Source: an uncultured Lachnospiraceae bacterium
GTDB lineage: Bacteria > Bacillota > Clostridia > Lachnospirales > Lachnospiraceae
Direction of reading: 5' to 3'
Length of the DNA stretch: 64,000 nucleotides
NCBI GenBank assembly: GCA_947175035.1
Contig: CAMWLG010000011.1
Coordinates: 1 to 64,000, forward strand
In this document: one piece after another, positions 17,247-27,245 of the stretch
Layout of the letters: each line of letters begins with the position of its first letter
Numbering within the stretch: the stretch's first letter is position 1
Notes under the pieces: generated by a model
The model's input: only the letters and a program-made list of their open reading frames with translations
Database searches by the model: none
What the model was told of the DNA's origin: nothing
Made by a program: the position numbers and the translations under genes

Positions 17247-18662
17247 ATGGTTATTCACATGGAATTTAAAAACGTCAAAACATTGGTGATAGGTTCCGGA
17301 ATCAGCGGAATCGGAGCGGTAAGTCTCTTGGAACGTTTTGGAGCGGATATCATTCTCTATGACAGCGATGAGAAGCTGACGGAGGAAGCTTTGCGGGAGC
17401 GGTTGGTTCAGGGACTGCCTGAAGGGAAAATGATGCGGCCGGTGTGCTGTATCGCGGGGGAGCTTCCGGACCAAATGGAGGCGTCTGTGGAGGCAGTGGT
17501 CTTAAGCCCCGGAGTGCCCACAGATATTCCGCTGGTGAACAGACTGCGGGAGAGAAATGTTCCTATTTTGGGTGAAATTGAACTTGGATTTTTGGCAGAG
17601 CGGGGGCAGGTGATCGCTATCACCGGCACCAATGGCAAGACCACAACCACGACCTTGGTCGGAGAGATCATGAAAGCGCATGTGGGGGCGGAGAAAGTGT
17701 TTGTGGTTGGCAACATTGGCAATCCGTATACTCTGGAGGCTGTGAAAACCTCTCCGGATACGGTGACGGTGGGGGAGATCAGCTCCTTTCAGTTGGAGAC
17801 GATACATAGTTTTAAACCGCGTGTTTCGGCGATTCTCAATGTCACGCCGGATCATCTGAACAGGCATCACACCATGGAAGCTTATGTGACGGCGAAGGAG
17901 GCGATCGCCTGCAATCAGAATCAGGAGGATTTCTGCGTGCTCAATGCTGAGAACCCGTATACGGCGGCGTTCGCGGGCAGATGTCCCGCGCGGGCAGTGT
18001 TGTTTTCCTCCAAGAAGGAATTGCGGGACGGTTACTTTTTAAAAGGTGACAAGATTGTGAGGGCCGAGAACGGCAGCGAGGAGGAGCTGTTGGATATTCA
18101 CCGGGATATGAATCTGGTGGGTATTTGTAATGTGGAAAACGTGATGGCGGCGATTGCCATTGCCAGGGGAATGGAGGTTCCCATGGAGACGATTCTGAGA
18201 GTCATCAAAGACTTCCATGCGGTGGAGCACCGGATTGAGTTTGTGGCGACCAAGGGCGGTGTGGATTATTATAATGATTCCAAGGGCACGAACCCTGATG
18301 CGGCGATTCAGGGCATCATGGCCATGAGCAAGCCCACGGTACTGATCGGGGGCGGTTATGATAAGGGCAGCGAATTTGACGATTGGATCGAGGCCTTTGA
18401 TGGGAAGGTGAAATACCTGGTGCTCATAGGGCAGACCAGGGAAAAGATTGCAAACTGTGCGAGAGAACATGGTTTTGCGGCGGAGAGGATCAGATTTGCG
18501 GATAGTTACGAGGAATGTCTGGAACTCTGTACCAATCTGGCACAAGCGGGGGATGCGGTGCTTTTGTCACCGGCCTGTGCAAGCTGGGGGATGTTCCCCA
18601 ATTATGAAGTTCGGGGACAGAAGTTCAAGGAATATGTGTGTGGTCTTGCCGAGGAATTGTAA
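17247..18662 (+). CDS. murD: UDP-N-acetylmuramoyl-L-alanine--D-glutamate ligase
   Basis: ITGTNGKTTTTTLVGEI; YYNDSKGTNPDAAIQGI; LLSPACASWGMFPNYEVRGQKF. Confidence 0.97.
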   Translation: MVIHMEFKNVKTLVIGSGISGIGAVSLLERFGADIILYDSDEKLTEEALRERLVQGLPEGKMMRPVCCIAGELPDQMEASVEAVVLSPGVPTDIPLVNRLRERNVPILGEIELGFLAERGQVIAITGTNGKTTTTTLVGEIMKAHVGAEKVFVVGNIGNPYTLEAVKTSPDTVTVGEISSFQLETIHSFKPRVSAILNVTPDHLNRHHTMEAYVTAKEAIACNQNQEDFCVLNAENPYTAAFAGRCPARAVLFSSKKELRDGYFLKGDKIVRAENGSEEELLDIHRDMNLVGICNVENVMAAIAIARGMEVPMETILRVIKDFHAVEHRIEFVATKGGVDYYNDSKGTNPDAAIQGIMAMSKPTVLIGGGYDKGSEFDDWIEAFDGKVKYLVLIGQTREKIANCAREHGFAAERIRFADSYEECLELCTNLAQAGDAVLLSPACASWGMFPNYEVRGQKFKEYVCGLAEEL

Positions 18663-18712
18663 AGCTTCCTTTGGGCGGGAGAATGGACAGAGCAAAATAA
18701 GGGAGTGTGGAG

Positions 18713-19876
18713 ATGGCAGGTAAATCACGTAGAAGGCGGAAGGAGCAAACAGAATATTTTTTTGATTATAGTCTCTTGTTTATTGTGCTCTTTCTCTTGG
18801 GCTTTGGGCTTGTGATGATTTATTCTGCAAGCTCTTACTCGGCCGTTGTGGACTATGACGGAGACGCCGGGCATTTCATGAAGCGACAACTCCTTGCCAT
18901 CATTATCGGTCTGGTCATGATGATTATCGTGGCGAATATTGACTACCATTTCTGGGAGCGTTTTGCGGTGTTGGGATATATCGTGTCGGCAGGTGCCATC
19001 TTGATGGTGTTGACGCCCCTTGGCATTGAGTCTCATAAGGCCAGAAGATGGTTTAGGATTCCCGGAATCGGCCTGCAGGTGCAGCCGGCGGAAATCGCGA
19101 AGCTGTGTATGATATTGCTCTTGGCCGTGATGGTGTGTAAGATGGGCAAGGGGATTCGGTCGATGAAGGGATTTCTGATCATGGTGTGCATTCCGGCCCC
19201 CATTGCGGTGATGATCTGGCAGATTACGGATAATTTGAGTTCCGCCCTGATTGTAATGGCCATTGCCATTTTGATGGTGTTTGTGGCCAGCCCTGATTAT
19301 AAAAAGTTTGTGATCATGGCGCTCATTGTGATTGCGGTGGCGGCGATAGTCGTATTTTATGCCATGCAGACAGAGGGTCAGGGGAGCTTCCGGCTGAGGC
19401 GCATCAACGCCTGGTTGAACCCCGAAAGCCAGTCTCAGGACACGGGCTTTCAGACATTGCAGGGGCTTTACGCCATCGGCAGTGGCGGTATCTGGGGCAA
19501 GGGGCTTGGACAGAGCATGCAGAAGCTTAAGTTTCTGCCGGAGTCCCAAAATGATATGATTTTTTCGATTATCTGTGAGGAGCTGGGACTGTTTGGCGCC
19601 ATTGCGGTGATCGTGATGTTTATCATGCTGATCTGGCGTATGATGGTCATTGCCAACAATGCATCCGATCTGTTCGGGGCGATGCTGGTGGTGGGGGTTA
19701 TCGGCCATATCGCTGTGCAGGCGATATTAAATATTGCGGTGGTGACGAACACCATACCCAACACGGGAATCTCTTTACCGTTTATCAGTTACGGAGGTTC
19801 CTCTGTCATGTTCCTTTTGGTTGAGATTGGTCTGGTCTTAAGCGTGGCGAAGAGAATCCAGCTGCGAGAGATGTAG
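18713..19876 (+). CDS. ftsW: FtsW/RodA/SpoVE family peptidoglycan polymerase
   Basis: LGFGLVMIYSASSY; QPAEIAKLCMILLLAVM; LPESQNDMIFSIICEELG; GISLPFISYGGSSVMF. Confidence 0.95.
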   Translation: MAGKSRRRRKEQTEYFFDYSLLFIVLFLLGFGLVMIYSASSYSAVVDYDGDAGHFMKRQLLAIIIGLVMMIIVANIDYHFWERFAVLGYIVSAGAILMVLTPLGIESHKARRWFRIPGIGLQVQPAEIAKLCMILLLAVMVCKMGKGIRSMKGFLIMVCIPAPIAVMIWQITDNLSSALIVMAIAILMVFVASPDYKKFVIMALIVIAVAAIVVFYAMQTEGQGSFRLRRINAWLNPESQSQDTGFQTLQGLYAIGSGGIWGKGLGQSMQKLKFLPESQNDMIFSIICEELGLFGAIAVIVMFIMLIWRMMVIANNASDLFGAMLVVGVIGHIAVQAILNIAVVTNTIPNTGISLPFISYGGSSVMFLLVEIGLVLSVAKRIQLREM

Positions 19877-19941
19877 GCACCAATTTGCTTGTTTCGACAT
19901 ACAATACACAAAGTCCCTCAAATAAAACAGGGTGGTATTGT

Positions 19942-21237
19942 ATGACAACAATTCACATTCACGGCGGCATTCCCTTACAGGGAAAAGTACGTATTCAGGG
20001 CTCCAAAAATGCGGCACTGCCGATATTGGCGGCTACACTGCTGACGGGGGATAGCTCTCGCATTGGCAATTGTCCACAAATTGCGGACGTGCACCATATG
20101 GTGAATCTTTTGCGGATGTTGGGATGTCAGGTGCGCAGGGAAGGAGACGGATATATCGTGGACAGCTCTCAGGCAGGCGCCTGTAAGATGTCCGGGGAGG
20201 CGATCACAGGGATGCGTTCCTCATTGTGTCTCTTGGGGGCCATGCTGGGACGTTTTGGAGAGGTGACGATGGAACATCCCGGAGGCTGCGTGATCGGGGA
20301 ACGCCCCATTGATTTGCATTTGAAGGCACTTAAGGAGATGGGCGTCTCTTTCTCCGGGGAGGAAGGGCGTTTGGTCGGAAAGGCCAGGAAGTTGTTTGGC
20401 ACACAGATACAGCTGTCCACTCCCAGTGTGGGGGCGACAGAGAATGTTCTGCTGGCGGCGGTGCAGGCGGAGGGAGATACTGTGATTACGGGGGCTGCCA
20501 AGGAGCCTGAGGTGGTGGCATTATGCCAATATCTTGTGGCCTGTGGAGCTGATATAGAGGATGTGGGGACTTCTATTCTCCGCGTCAAAGGTGGGAAGAA
20601 ACTGCACGGTGCGGAATTTGATGTGCCTGCGGACAGGATTGTGGCGGGAACCTATCTGTTTGCCTGTGTGGGCTGCGGGGGAGATGTTTTGTTGGAGAAT
20701 GCACCCTGCGAGCAGCTTGCGGAGGTGGTACGTGTAGCGGAGCGCATGGGCGCCAAGTGCCAGCCGGACTGCGAGAGGGAAAGGGAACCATACGGCTGGA
20801 ATTATGGATATGAGAAGGGCTTGTATGTGCAGGGACCGGAGAGACCCAAGTGTATTCCGAAGCTGCGCACGGAGGTGTATCCCGGTTTCCCCACGGATTT
20901 GCAGTCTATGGCTTTGGCGGTGCTGACTTGTGCAGACGGGAAGAGCTGTGTTGAGGAGACTATTTTTGAGAATCGTTTTCGCGTGGTGGAGCCTTTGCGC
21001 AAATTGGGGGCGGATATTGATTTGTACACCAAAAATATTGCCTTGGTGCGTGGCGTGAAGGGGCTGTCGGGCGCACAGGTAGAGGCGAGTGAGCTTCGGG
21101 GCGGTGCGGCACTTGTGCTGGCGGGCCTGATGGCAGAGGGAGAGACAGAGATTAGCGGCTGCTCTTATATTGAGCGGGGCTATGAAAATATAGGAAAAGA
21201 TCTGAGCGATTTGGGAGCGCGTATTGTCATTGTTTAG
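19942..21237 (+). CDS. murA: UDP-N-acetylglucosamine 1-carboxyvinyltransferase
   Basis: GGIPLQGKVRIQGSKNAALPILAATLL; YPGFPTDLQSMALAVLT; LRGGAALVLAGLMAEGETEI. Confidence 0.95.
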   Translation: MTTIHIHGGIPLQGKVRIQGSKNAALPILAATLLTGDSSRIGNCPQIADVHHMVNLLRMLGCQVRREGDGYIVDSSQAGACKMSGEAITGMRSSLCLLGAMLGRFGEVTMEHPGGCVIGERPIDLHLKALKEMGVSFSGEEGRLVGKARKLFGTQIQLSTPSVGATENVLLAAVQAEGDTVITGAAKEPEVVALCQYLVACGADIEDVGTSILRVKGGKKLHGAEFDVPADRIVAGTYLFACVGCGGDVLLENAPCEQLAEVVRVAERMGAKCQPDCEREREPYGWNYGYEKGLYVQGPERPKCIPKLRTEVYPGFPTDLQSMALAVLTCADGKSCVEETIFENRFRVVEPLRKLGADIDLYTKNIALVRGVKGLSGAQVEASELRGGAALVLAGLMAEGETEISGCSYIERGYENIGKDLSDLGARIVIV

Positions 21238-21970
21238 GTTACAAAATGGAAGAAGAATCATATTGATGATATTGATTACACCAGCGGTCTTATTGCTTGT
21301 GGGCATGGTCGGGTGGTATGTGTGGGATACACATACCGTCCAGACTGTGTTTGTGGAGGGCAATGTACATTACACGGCGGAGGAGATCAAGGAGCTGGTG
21401 ATGGAGGGACCTATGGGGAACAATTCCCTGTATCTCTCCATGAAATACAAGAGTCGGGGAATCAAGGACGTGCCTTTTTTGGATGCCATGGATGTGGATA
21501 TTCTGACGCCGGACACCATCAAGATCACTGTCTATGAGAAAGCCTTGGCAGGGTATGTGAAGTATATGAATACATATGTTTACTTTGACAAGGACGGGTA
21601 TGTGGTGGAGAGCTCGACGATTCGGACTGCGGGGATTCCTCAGGTGACAGGGCTGACTTATGATTATATCGTTTTGGGACAACCTTTGCCGGTGGCGGAG
21701 GAATATCAGGATGTGTTTGGGACGATTCTGGAAATGACCAAGCTTTTGAACAAATATGAGTTGTCCGCGGACAGGATTTATTTTCACACGGATACAAAGA
21801 TTACACTCTATTTCGGGGAGGTGAAAGTGGCATTGGGAGAGGAAAAGCAGTGGCTGGAGGACAAAATTATGCGATTGCCGGAGATGCTGCCACAGTTGCA
21901 GGGGCGCAAAGGCATCCTTCAGATGGAGGTTTACAATGAGAAGGGGGAATATACTTTTAACCCGGAGTGA
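21224..21970 (+). CDS. divIB: Cell division protein FtsQ/DivIB
   Basis: N-terminal TM then POTRA-like VFVEGNVHYTAEEIKEL; position between murA and ftsZ; start overlaps the murA end. Confidence 0.85.
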   Translation: MSLFRLQNGRRIILMILITPAVLLLVGMVGWYVWDTHTVQTVFVEGNVHYTAEEIKELVMEGPMGNNSLYLSMKYKSRGIKDVPFLDAMDVDILTPDTIKITVYEKALAGYVKYMNTYVYFDKDGYVVESSTIRTAGIPQVTGLTYDYIVLGQPLPVAEEYQDVFGTILEMTKLLNKYELSADRIYFHTDTKITLYFGEVKVALGEEKQWLEDKIMRLPEMLPQLQGRKGILQMEVYNEKGEYTFNPE

Positions 21971-22039
21971 TACGCGAGTGTTAGACACTTGTGTATACAG
22001 ATAAATACAATAAAAGAAGAAAAATTATTAAAAAATAGG

Positions 22040-22068
22040 TTGATTAATTTGCAAAATAATTATATGAT
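22040..22068 (+). promoter_or_regulatory. Candidate sigma-A promoter for ftsZ
   Basis: TTGATT-N17-TATGAT upstream of the AAAGGAGG RBS. Confidence 0.5.
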
Positions 22069-22137
22069 AGACTATGTGGAGTATTAGAAGATAAAGTAGA
22101 ATGATTCTTTTGTGCTTTAGAAAAGGAGGATTTACCC

Positions 22138-23319
22138 TTGCTGGAGATTAAGACAAACGAAGCGGAGGCGGCTGCCAGAATTATTGTGGTAGGTGTTGGC
22201 GGCGCGGGCAATAACGCTGTAAATAGAATGATAGATGAGCAGATTGACGGTGTGGAATTTATTGGAGTGAATACGGACAAGCAGGCCCTGCAGTTGTGCA
22301 AGGCGCCCAGATTGTTGCAGATTGGCGAGAAGCTGACCAAGGGATTGGGGGCCGGAGCAAAGCCGGAGATTGGTGAGAAGGCTGCGGAGGAGAGTCTGGA
22401 GGATATTGAGGCTGCATTGAAGGGCGCGGACATGGTGTTTGTCACCTGTGGAATGGGCGGTGGAACCGGTACCGGTGCAGCTCCCGTGGTAGCGAAGGTT
22501 GCGAAGGATATGGGGATTCTCACGGTGGGAGTTGTGACCAAGCCTTTTCGTTTTGAGGCTAAGACCCGTATGGATAACGCCCTGAGCGGCATTGCCCGCA
22601 TCAAGGAAAACGTGGATACTTTGATTGTCATTCCCAATGACAAGCTTCTTGAGATTGTGGACAGGCGTACTACCATGCCTGAGGCGTTGAAAAAGGCGGA
22701 CGAGGTATTGCAGCAGTCGGTACAGGGAATCACGGATTTGATCAATGTGCCTTCGATTATCAATTTGGACTTCGCGGATGTACAGACAGTTATGAAGGAC
22801 AAGGGTATTGCCCATATCGGAATCGGACAGGGCAAGGGTGATGACAAGGCGATGGAGGCTGTGAAGATGGCAGTGGAGAGCCCGCTGCTTGAGACCACGC
22901 TCTCCGGGGCGACGGACGTGATACTGAATGTATCCGGTGATATCACGCTGGCGGATGCTTCAGATGCGTCGAATTATGTGCGCAGCCTGACAGGCGAGGA
23001 GATCAATGTTATCTTCGGTGCAATGTATGATGAAAGCAACACGGACACTTGTACCATCACCGTGATTGCCACGGGTCTCGAGGAGAAGATGGATCCCATG
23101 GGACAGAACCGGGTAGGGACGAGCAATACGTTCAGATCTCCCGCTTCCCATATCACACCTAACTCCCTGAAAGGCTTTAACCTGCAGCCCGGGGCAACAG
23201 CAAACAACAATGTAAAACCTGGTGTTCAACCAGTGCCCGGTCTTCAGAAACCCGCGGATATCAGGAGTAGTGTGAAGGATCAGAGCCTGAAGATTCCTGA
23301 TTTTCTACAGAAGAAATAG
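22138..23319 (+). CDS. ftsZ: Cell division protein FtsZ (TTG start)
   Basis: [39 protein letters not shown] tubulin signature. Confidence 0.98.
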   Translation: MLEIKTNEAEAAARIIVVGVGGAGNNAVNRMIDEQIDGVEFIGVNTDKQALQLCKAPRLLQIGEKLTKGLGAGAKPEIGEKAAEESLEDIEAALKGADMVFVTCGMGGGTGTGAAPVVAKVAKDMGILTVGVVTKPFRFEAKTRMDNALSGIARIKENVDTLIVIPNDKLLEIVDRRTTMPEALKKADEVLQQSVQGITDLINVPSIINLDFADVQTVMKDKGIAHIGIGQGKGDDKAMEAVKMAVESPLLETTLSGATDVILNVSGDITLADASDASNYVRSLTGEEINVIFGAMYDESNTDTCTITVIATGLEEKMDPMGQNRVGTSNTFRSPASHITPNSLKGFNLQPGATANNNVKPGVQPVPGLQKPADIRSSVKDQSLKIPDFLQKK

Positions 23320-23496
23320 ACCTAATAAAAGAAATAAACATAAGATTGACTCTATGAAAGCGTTGTCCCATCTTCGGGACAGCGCTTTTCCTAAATGTTC
23401 TGACAATTCTGTCGAATAAAAAAGATTTTCCCAGTACGGCTTTTGACAAATTATACGCCGCTTTCCCTTTATAATGATTGTGAAAAGAGGCGTGAG

Positions 23497-24303
23497 ATGT
23501 ATTATGAACTTTATGTAGACAGTCTGTTTGTAATCAATTTTGTGATGAATCTGTATCTTCTGATGCTGGTGAACCAAAGCACCCTGCGCACTGCCACTCG
23601 CAGGAGAATGGCTATGGGAGCCTGCACGGGAGCGGTGATCTATCTGATTCCGTTTATGATAGGAATGTCGCCATGGATCAAGTGGCCGGCGGCCTTTCTT
23701 GCGGGAACGGGGCTTATGGTGGAAATCGCTTTTCGTCCCAGAAGTTTTATGATTCTGTTGAGAATTATCAGGCAGCTGTTTTGGTACTCTTTTCTCATGG
23801 GCGGCCTGTTTTTGGCAGCAGAAAGTATGATGCCTTTCCTGCGGCAGTTTATGACCGGTATCTGCGGTATTCTGGGCGTGGGAACGCTTGCATATTGGCT
23901 GATTGCTTTTTTCATGGAGAAAGACAGAAAAAGGCAGGGCAATAGTGTTTGCAAGGCTACCCTGATCAATGGGGAGAAAAAAGTGTGTGTGACCGCGCTT
24001 TTGGATTCCGGTAATAGTCTTAGGGAGCCTATCAGCGGCAAACCGGTGTCCGTGATTGACAGAAAACTTTACCGCACCCTGTGGGGGGAGGAGCAGATTC
24101 CCTATCGTGTCGTGCCCTATCACAGTATCGGCAAGGCGGGCGGGATTTTGCCAGGCTTTCTCCTGCCGGTGATGGAGTTGGAGATTGACGGGGTGGTAAG
24201 GCAGATGCAAAACGTGTATGTGGCGGTTTGCGAGGAGGACAATAATGTGGGAATCATTCTGAATCCTGCGGTGCTGGAAGAGAATATAAGACAACTTGTC
24301 TGA
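23497..24303 (+). CDS. spoIIGA: Sigma-E processing peptidase SpoIIGA
   Basis: Polytopic N-terminus (MYYELYVDSLFVINFVMNLYLL); peptidase region VTALLDSGNSLREPISGKPVSVI; directly upstream of sigE. Confidence 0.9.
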   Translation: MYYELYVDSLFVINFVMNLYLLMLVNQSTLRTATRRRMAMGACTGAVIYLIPFMIGMSPWIKWPAAFLAGTGLMVEIAFRPRSFMILLRIIRQLFWYSFLMGGLFLAAESMMPFLRQFMTGICGILGVGTLAYWLIAFFMEKDRKRQGNSVCKATLINGEKKVCVTALLDSGNSLREPISGKPVSVIDRKLYRTLWGEEQIPYRVVPYHSIGKAGGILPGFLLPVMELEIDGVVRQMQNVYVAVCEEDNNVGIILNPAVLEENIRQLV

Positions 24304-24345
24304 CATATTGTCTAAATAGTATGAAAAAGAAACGAGGAATGTAAA

Positions 24346-25077
24346 ATGATATTAAAAGTGGCAATGCCGGGCAGACGGCAGTTTAAGATGATTTGCAGGG
24401 AAAAGTTCTTCCTGCGTAAACAGGGGGAGATTCATTATATCGGAGGGGCAGAGGTGCTTCCGGCACCCTTGGACGCGGCGAGGGAGAATGAGGTAATAAG
24501 TGATTTAGGTACGGAGTATGAGGATGAGGCAAAGACGATCCTGATCGAGCATAATCTGAGGCTGGTGGTTTACATCGCCAAGAAATTTGACAATACCAAT
24601 GTGGGGGTGGAGGATCTGATCTCTATCGGCACGATCGGGCTGATCAAGTCCATTAATACCTTTAAACCGGATAAGAATATCAAGCTGGCAACCTATGCCT
24701 CCCGCTGTATTGAGAATGAGATATTGATGTATCTGAGACGTAATAACAAGACGCGGATGGAGGTCTCTATAGATGAGCCCTTGAATGTGGACTGGGATGG
24801 GAATGAATTGTTGTTGTCGGATATCCTCGGAACGGATGAGGACGTGATTTACAAGGGAATCGAGAACGAGGTGGAGAGAGGGCTCTTGATGCAGGCGGTG
24901 GAGAAACTGTCGGACAGAGAGCGCACGATCATCAATCTGCGCTTCGGGCTGGGAAGGGCGGATGGGGAGGAAATGACCCAGAAGGAGGTCGCCACGAGGT
25001 TGGGCATCTCCCAATCCTACATATCAAGATTGGAGAAAAAGATTATGCGGCAATTGAAGCGGGAGATGAGCACGTAG
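24346..25077 (+). CDS. sigE: Sporulation sigma factor SigE (pro-sigma-E)
   Basis: Sigma70 regions 2 and 4: [64 protein letters not shown]. Confidence 0.96.
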   Translation: MILKVAMPGRRQFKMICREKFFLRKQGEIHYIGGAEVLPAPLDAARENEVISDLGTEYEDEAKTILIEHNLRLVVYIAKKFDNTNVGVEDLISIGTIGLIKSINTFKPDKNIKLATYASRCIENEILMYLRRNNKTRMEVSIDEPLNVDWDGNELLLSDILGTDEDVIYKGIENEVERGLLMQAVEKLSDRERTIINLRFGLGRADGEEMTQKEVATRLGISQSYISRLEKKIMRQLKREMST

Positions 25078-25162
25078 GTTTTTCGCAGGTTGCAGGAAGG
25101 CCACGAAAGATGTATACTGGGTGTGATAGAGGTCGGACAAAGGTACAGTGGGAGGAAAAGTG

Positions 25163-25471
25163 ATGATACAGCGGGGCGATATTTTGTCCATGGAGTATTT
25201 GAAGAAAACGGAGTTTACGGGAAGCTATCAGGGGATGCGGTATCGCTTGGAGGGCGTGAGCGAGGAGGATGGAAAAAAGCTTAAGGCTACGATTTGGCCG
25301 GAACCCTTTAATTATTTTACCACGCCCGAGGAGTCCAAGGTGAGTGAACTGTTCACATTTGACGAGGACGGTGTGGTGGACGCGGTGGCGTGGATGAACA
25401 ACAGGTACTTTGAGGAGAAGAAGCGCTGGGAAGAGGCGCCAAAGGATTGGAACAGTTACAGGATGGAATAA
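25163..25471 (+). CDS. Hypothetical protein
   Basis: GGAGG RBS upstream of ATG at 25163; collinear with sigE. Confidence 0.7.
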   Translation: MIQRGDILSMEYLKKTEFTGSYQGMRYRLEGVSEEDGKKLKATIWPEPFNYFTTPEESKVSELFTFDEDGVVDAVAWMNNRYFEEKKRWEEAPKDWNSYRME

Positions 25472-25504
25472 GACAACAGATGCCCGTGGGCAGCGTTACA
25501 CAGT

Positions 25505-25564
25505 CAAATACCCCGCAGCAAGTCGCAAAGAGCAATGGTTCTATGGCTTGTTGCGGGGTATTTG
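25505..25564. terminator. Long hairpin, 18-bp arms with one mismatch (terminator-like)
   Basis: CAAATACCCCGCAGCAAG ... CTTGTTGCGGGGTATTTG. Confidence 0.65.
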
Positions 25565-25623
25565 ATTCAAAAAGTCAGACTTTGTCTAGTTGCTTTTGCT
25601 ATAATGTTTATAAGGTTTTCAGG

Positions 25624-26448
25624 ATGGAAGGGAGTGTAGTCAGGTTGCAGAATATAAAGCTTTTGATCGCTGCATTGGAATATATTGAGAGTCATCTCTG
25701 TGATGATATCAAGACAGAAGATGTGGCGGCGGCCTGCTATTGCTCCAAAGCTACTCTGGAAAGATTGTTTCGATGTGTAAACAGGATATCTGTCCATGAT
25801 TATGTGATTCGCAGGAGGATGATGCGGGCAGCTAAAGGGCTGTCTGACAGCCCGGACAAGACTGTTTTGGAAATTGCATTGGAACATGGATACAGCACAC
25901 ATGAATCTTTTGCGCGCGCATTCAAACAAGTGTGGAATTGTAAGCCTTCGGAATTTCGAAACAGAAAATATACAGAGCTTTATCCAAGGATTCGGATGTC
26001 CTTGGAAATCGGAGGGAAGGGGTGTGTGAATAGAAAACAGGTAGATATCAGTGAATTGTACGATTTGTTTCAGGAGAGGAAGAATTGTTATTTTGTATGC
26101 TGTGATATTAAAAATATGGTACATTTGAACCGTATTTCCCGTAAGGCAGGAGATTTGGCAATCATAGAAGCCATGAATCGTATGAATCAGGCAGCAGGAG
26201 AAAATGACATGGTGTTTCGCATAGGAGGAGATGAGTTCTGTATTCTGACTGACAGCTGCGAGCAGGCTTATGCAGAGCAGATTGCAGAGAAAATCAGGAG
26301 CTGGAATGAAGGAACCTTTTCCTATGAGGAGACACAGATTCCATTGTACCTCTATACTACAGCGGTCAGCCTGAAGCAGGAGTGGATCAAGTATAATGAA
26401 CTTTTTTCAGGATTACATGATGCCATTGTAGAGAGTAAATTTCAATAA
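25624..26448 (+). CDS. AraC-type HTH protein with C-terminal GGDEF-like domain
   Basis: AraC HTH IKTEDVAAACYCSKATLERLFRCVNRISVHDYVIRRRMMRAAKGL...ALEHGYSTHESFARAFKQVWNCKPSEFR; C-terminal CDIKNMVHLNRISRKAGDLAIIEAMNRM...MVFRIGGDEFCIL. Confidence 0.85.
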   Translation: MEGSVVRLQNIKLLIAALEYIESHLCDDIKTEDVAAACYCSKATLERLFRCVNRISVHDYVIRRRMMRAAKGLSDSPDKTVLEIALEHGYSTHESFARAFKQVWNCKPSEFRNRKYTELYPRIRMSLEIGGKGCVNRKQVDISELYDLFQERKNCYFVCCDIKNMVHLNRISRKAGDLAIIEAMNRMNQAAGENDMVFRIGGDEFCILTDSCEQAYAEQIAEKIRSWNEGTFSYEETQIPLYLYTTAVSLKQEWIKYNELFSGLHDAIVESKFQ

Positions 26449-26505
26449 AAGGGTGGGACTTTATAGTGTACTATCAGGAGGAAATATACAGAAGGGAGAG
26501 AAAAG

Positions 26506-27153
26506 ATGGGAATAGAACATAAAGGATGGGATTGGACAGATATCAATTCGGATACCTGGCTTAATATTTCGGAGGAATTTTTACCGGTTGCCTTACAGTG
26601 GAAGGAAAAATTTCATTCCATCATTGATATCGGCGCTGGTAAGGGAAGGCATGCTTTTTTCTTTGCACAAAACGGTTTTCAGGTAAGCGCGGTAGATTTG
26701 TCTGACAGCAGTATTGAATTGATCACTCAGACAGCGCGGGAAATGGACGTGGCTGTCGATGCGAGAGTTTGTGACATGACACAGCTGCCCTATGAGGATG
26801 CGTCTTTTGACTGTGTGATCTGTTTCCATACAATTTATCATACGGACTATGCAGGAATGAAAAAGGCAATCAGTGAAATAGAAAGGGTGCTGAAAAAGAA
26901 TGGAGAAGCTTATATCACCTTCAATTCTAAGGACACTTTGAAATATCGTAAGGAGAAAACCATCGATGGATTCACCCTGGTTCCTGCTGAGGGGATGGAA
27001 GCAGGGATACCGCATTGTTATGTGAATGAAGATGATATTAAAGAGCTGTTGGGGAAGTTTCAGATCATTTCCTTGAATAAAATCCAGAATTATGTTCGGA
27101 AAGAAAGAGATGTGAGAGGGATTCATTTCTTCGTGCATGCCCGTGTAAAGTAA
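26506..27153 (+). CDS. Class I SAM-dependent methyltransferase
   Basis: IIDIGAGKGRHAFFFAQNGFQVSAVDLSDSSIELI; LPYEDASFDCVICFHTIYHTDYAGMKKAISEIERVLKKNGEAYIT. Confidence 0.9.
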   Translation: MGIEHKGWDWTDINSDTWLNISEEFLPVALQWKEKFHSIIDIGAGKGRHAFFFAQNGFQVSAVDLSDSSIELITQTAREMDVAVDARVCDMTQLPYEDASFDCVICFHTIYHTDYAGMKKAISEIERVLKKNGEAYITFNSKDTLKYRKEKTIDGFTLVPAEGMEAGIPHCYVNEDDIKELLGKFQIISLNKIQNYVRKERDVRGIHFFVHARVK

Positions 27154-27161
27154 AAGGCTAA

Positions 27162-27207
27162 AAACGCCTTGCCGATGCTGCTCATCTGCTGCTACGGCAA
27201 GGCGTTT
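27162..27207. terminator. Hairpin between convergent genes (13-bp perfect arms)
   Basis: AAACGCCTTGCCG ... CGGCAAGGCGTTT. Confidence 0.65.
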
Positions 27208-27245
27208 GTATATTGTTGCTTTGCGGCTACGCACCCCGCGCGGCG

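Noticed and set aside
18725-19708. 327-aa minus-strand ORF opposite ftsW
   Set aside because: Antisense to an unambiguous FtsW; the His-rich translation is a codon-bias artefact.
25447-25623. N-terminal extension of the AraC-GGDEF ORF in the ORF track
   Set aside because: It runs through the 25505-25564 hairpin and overlaps the previous gene's end; the downstream start at 25624 is more plausible.
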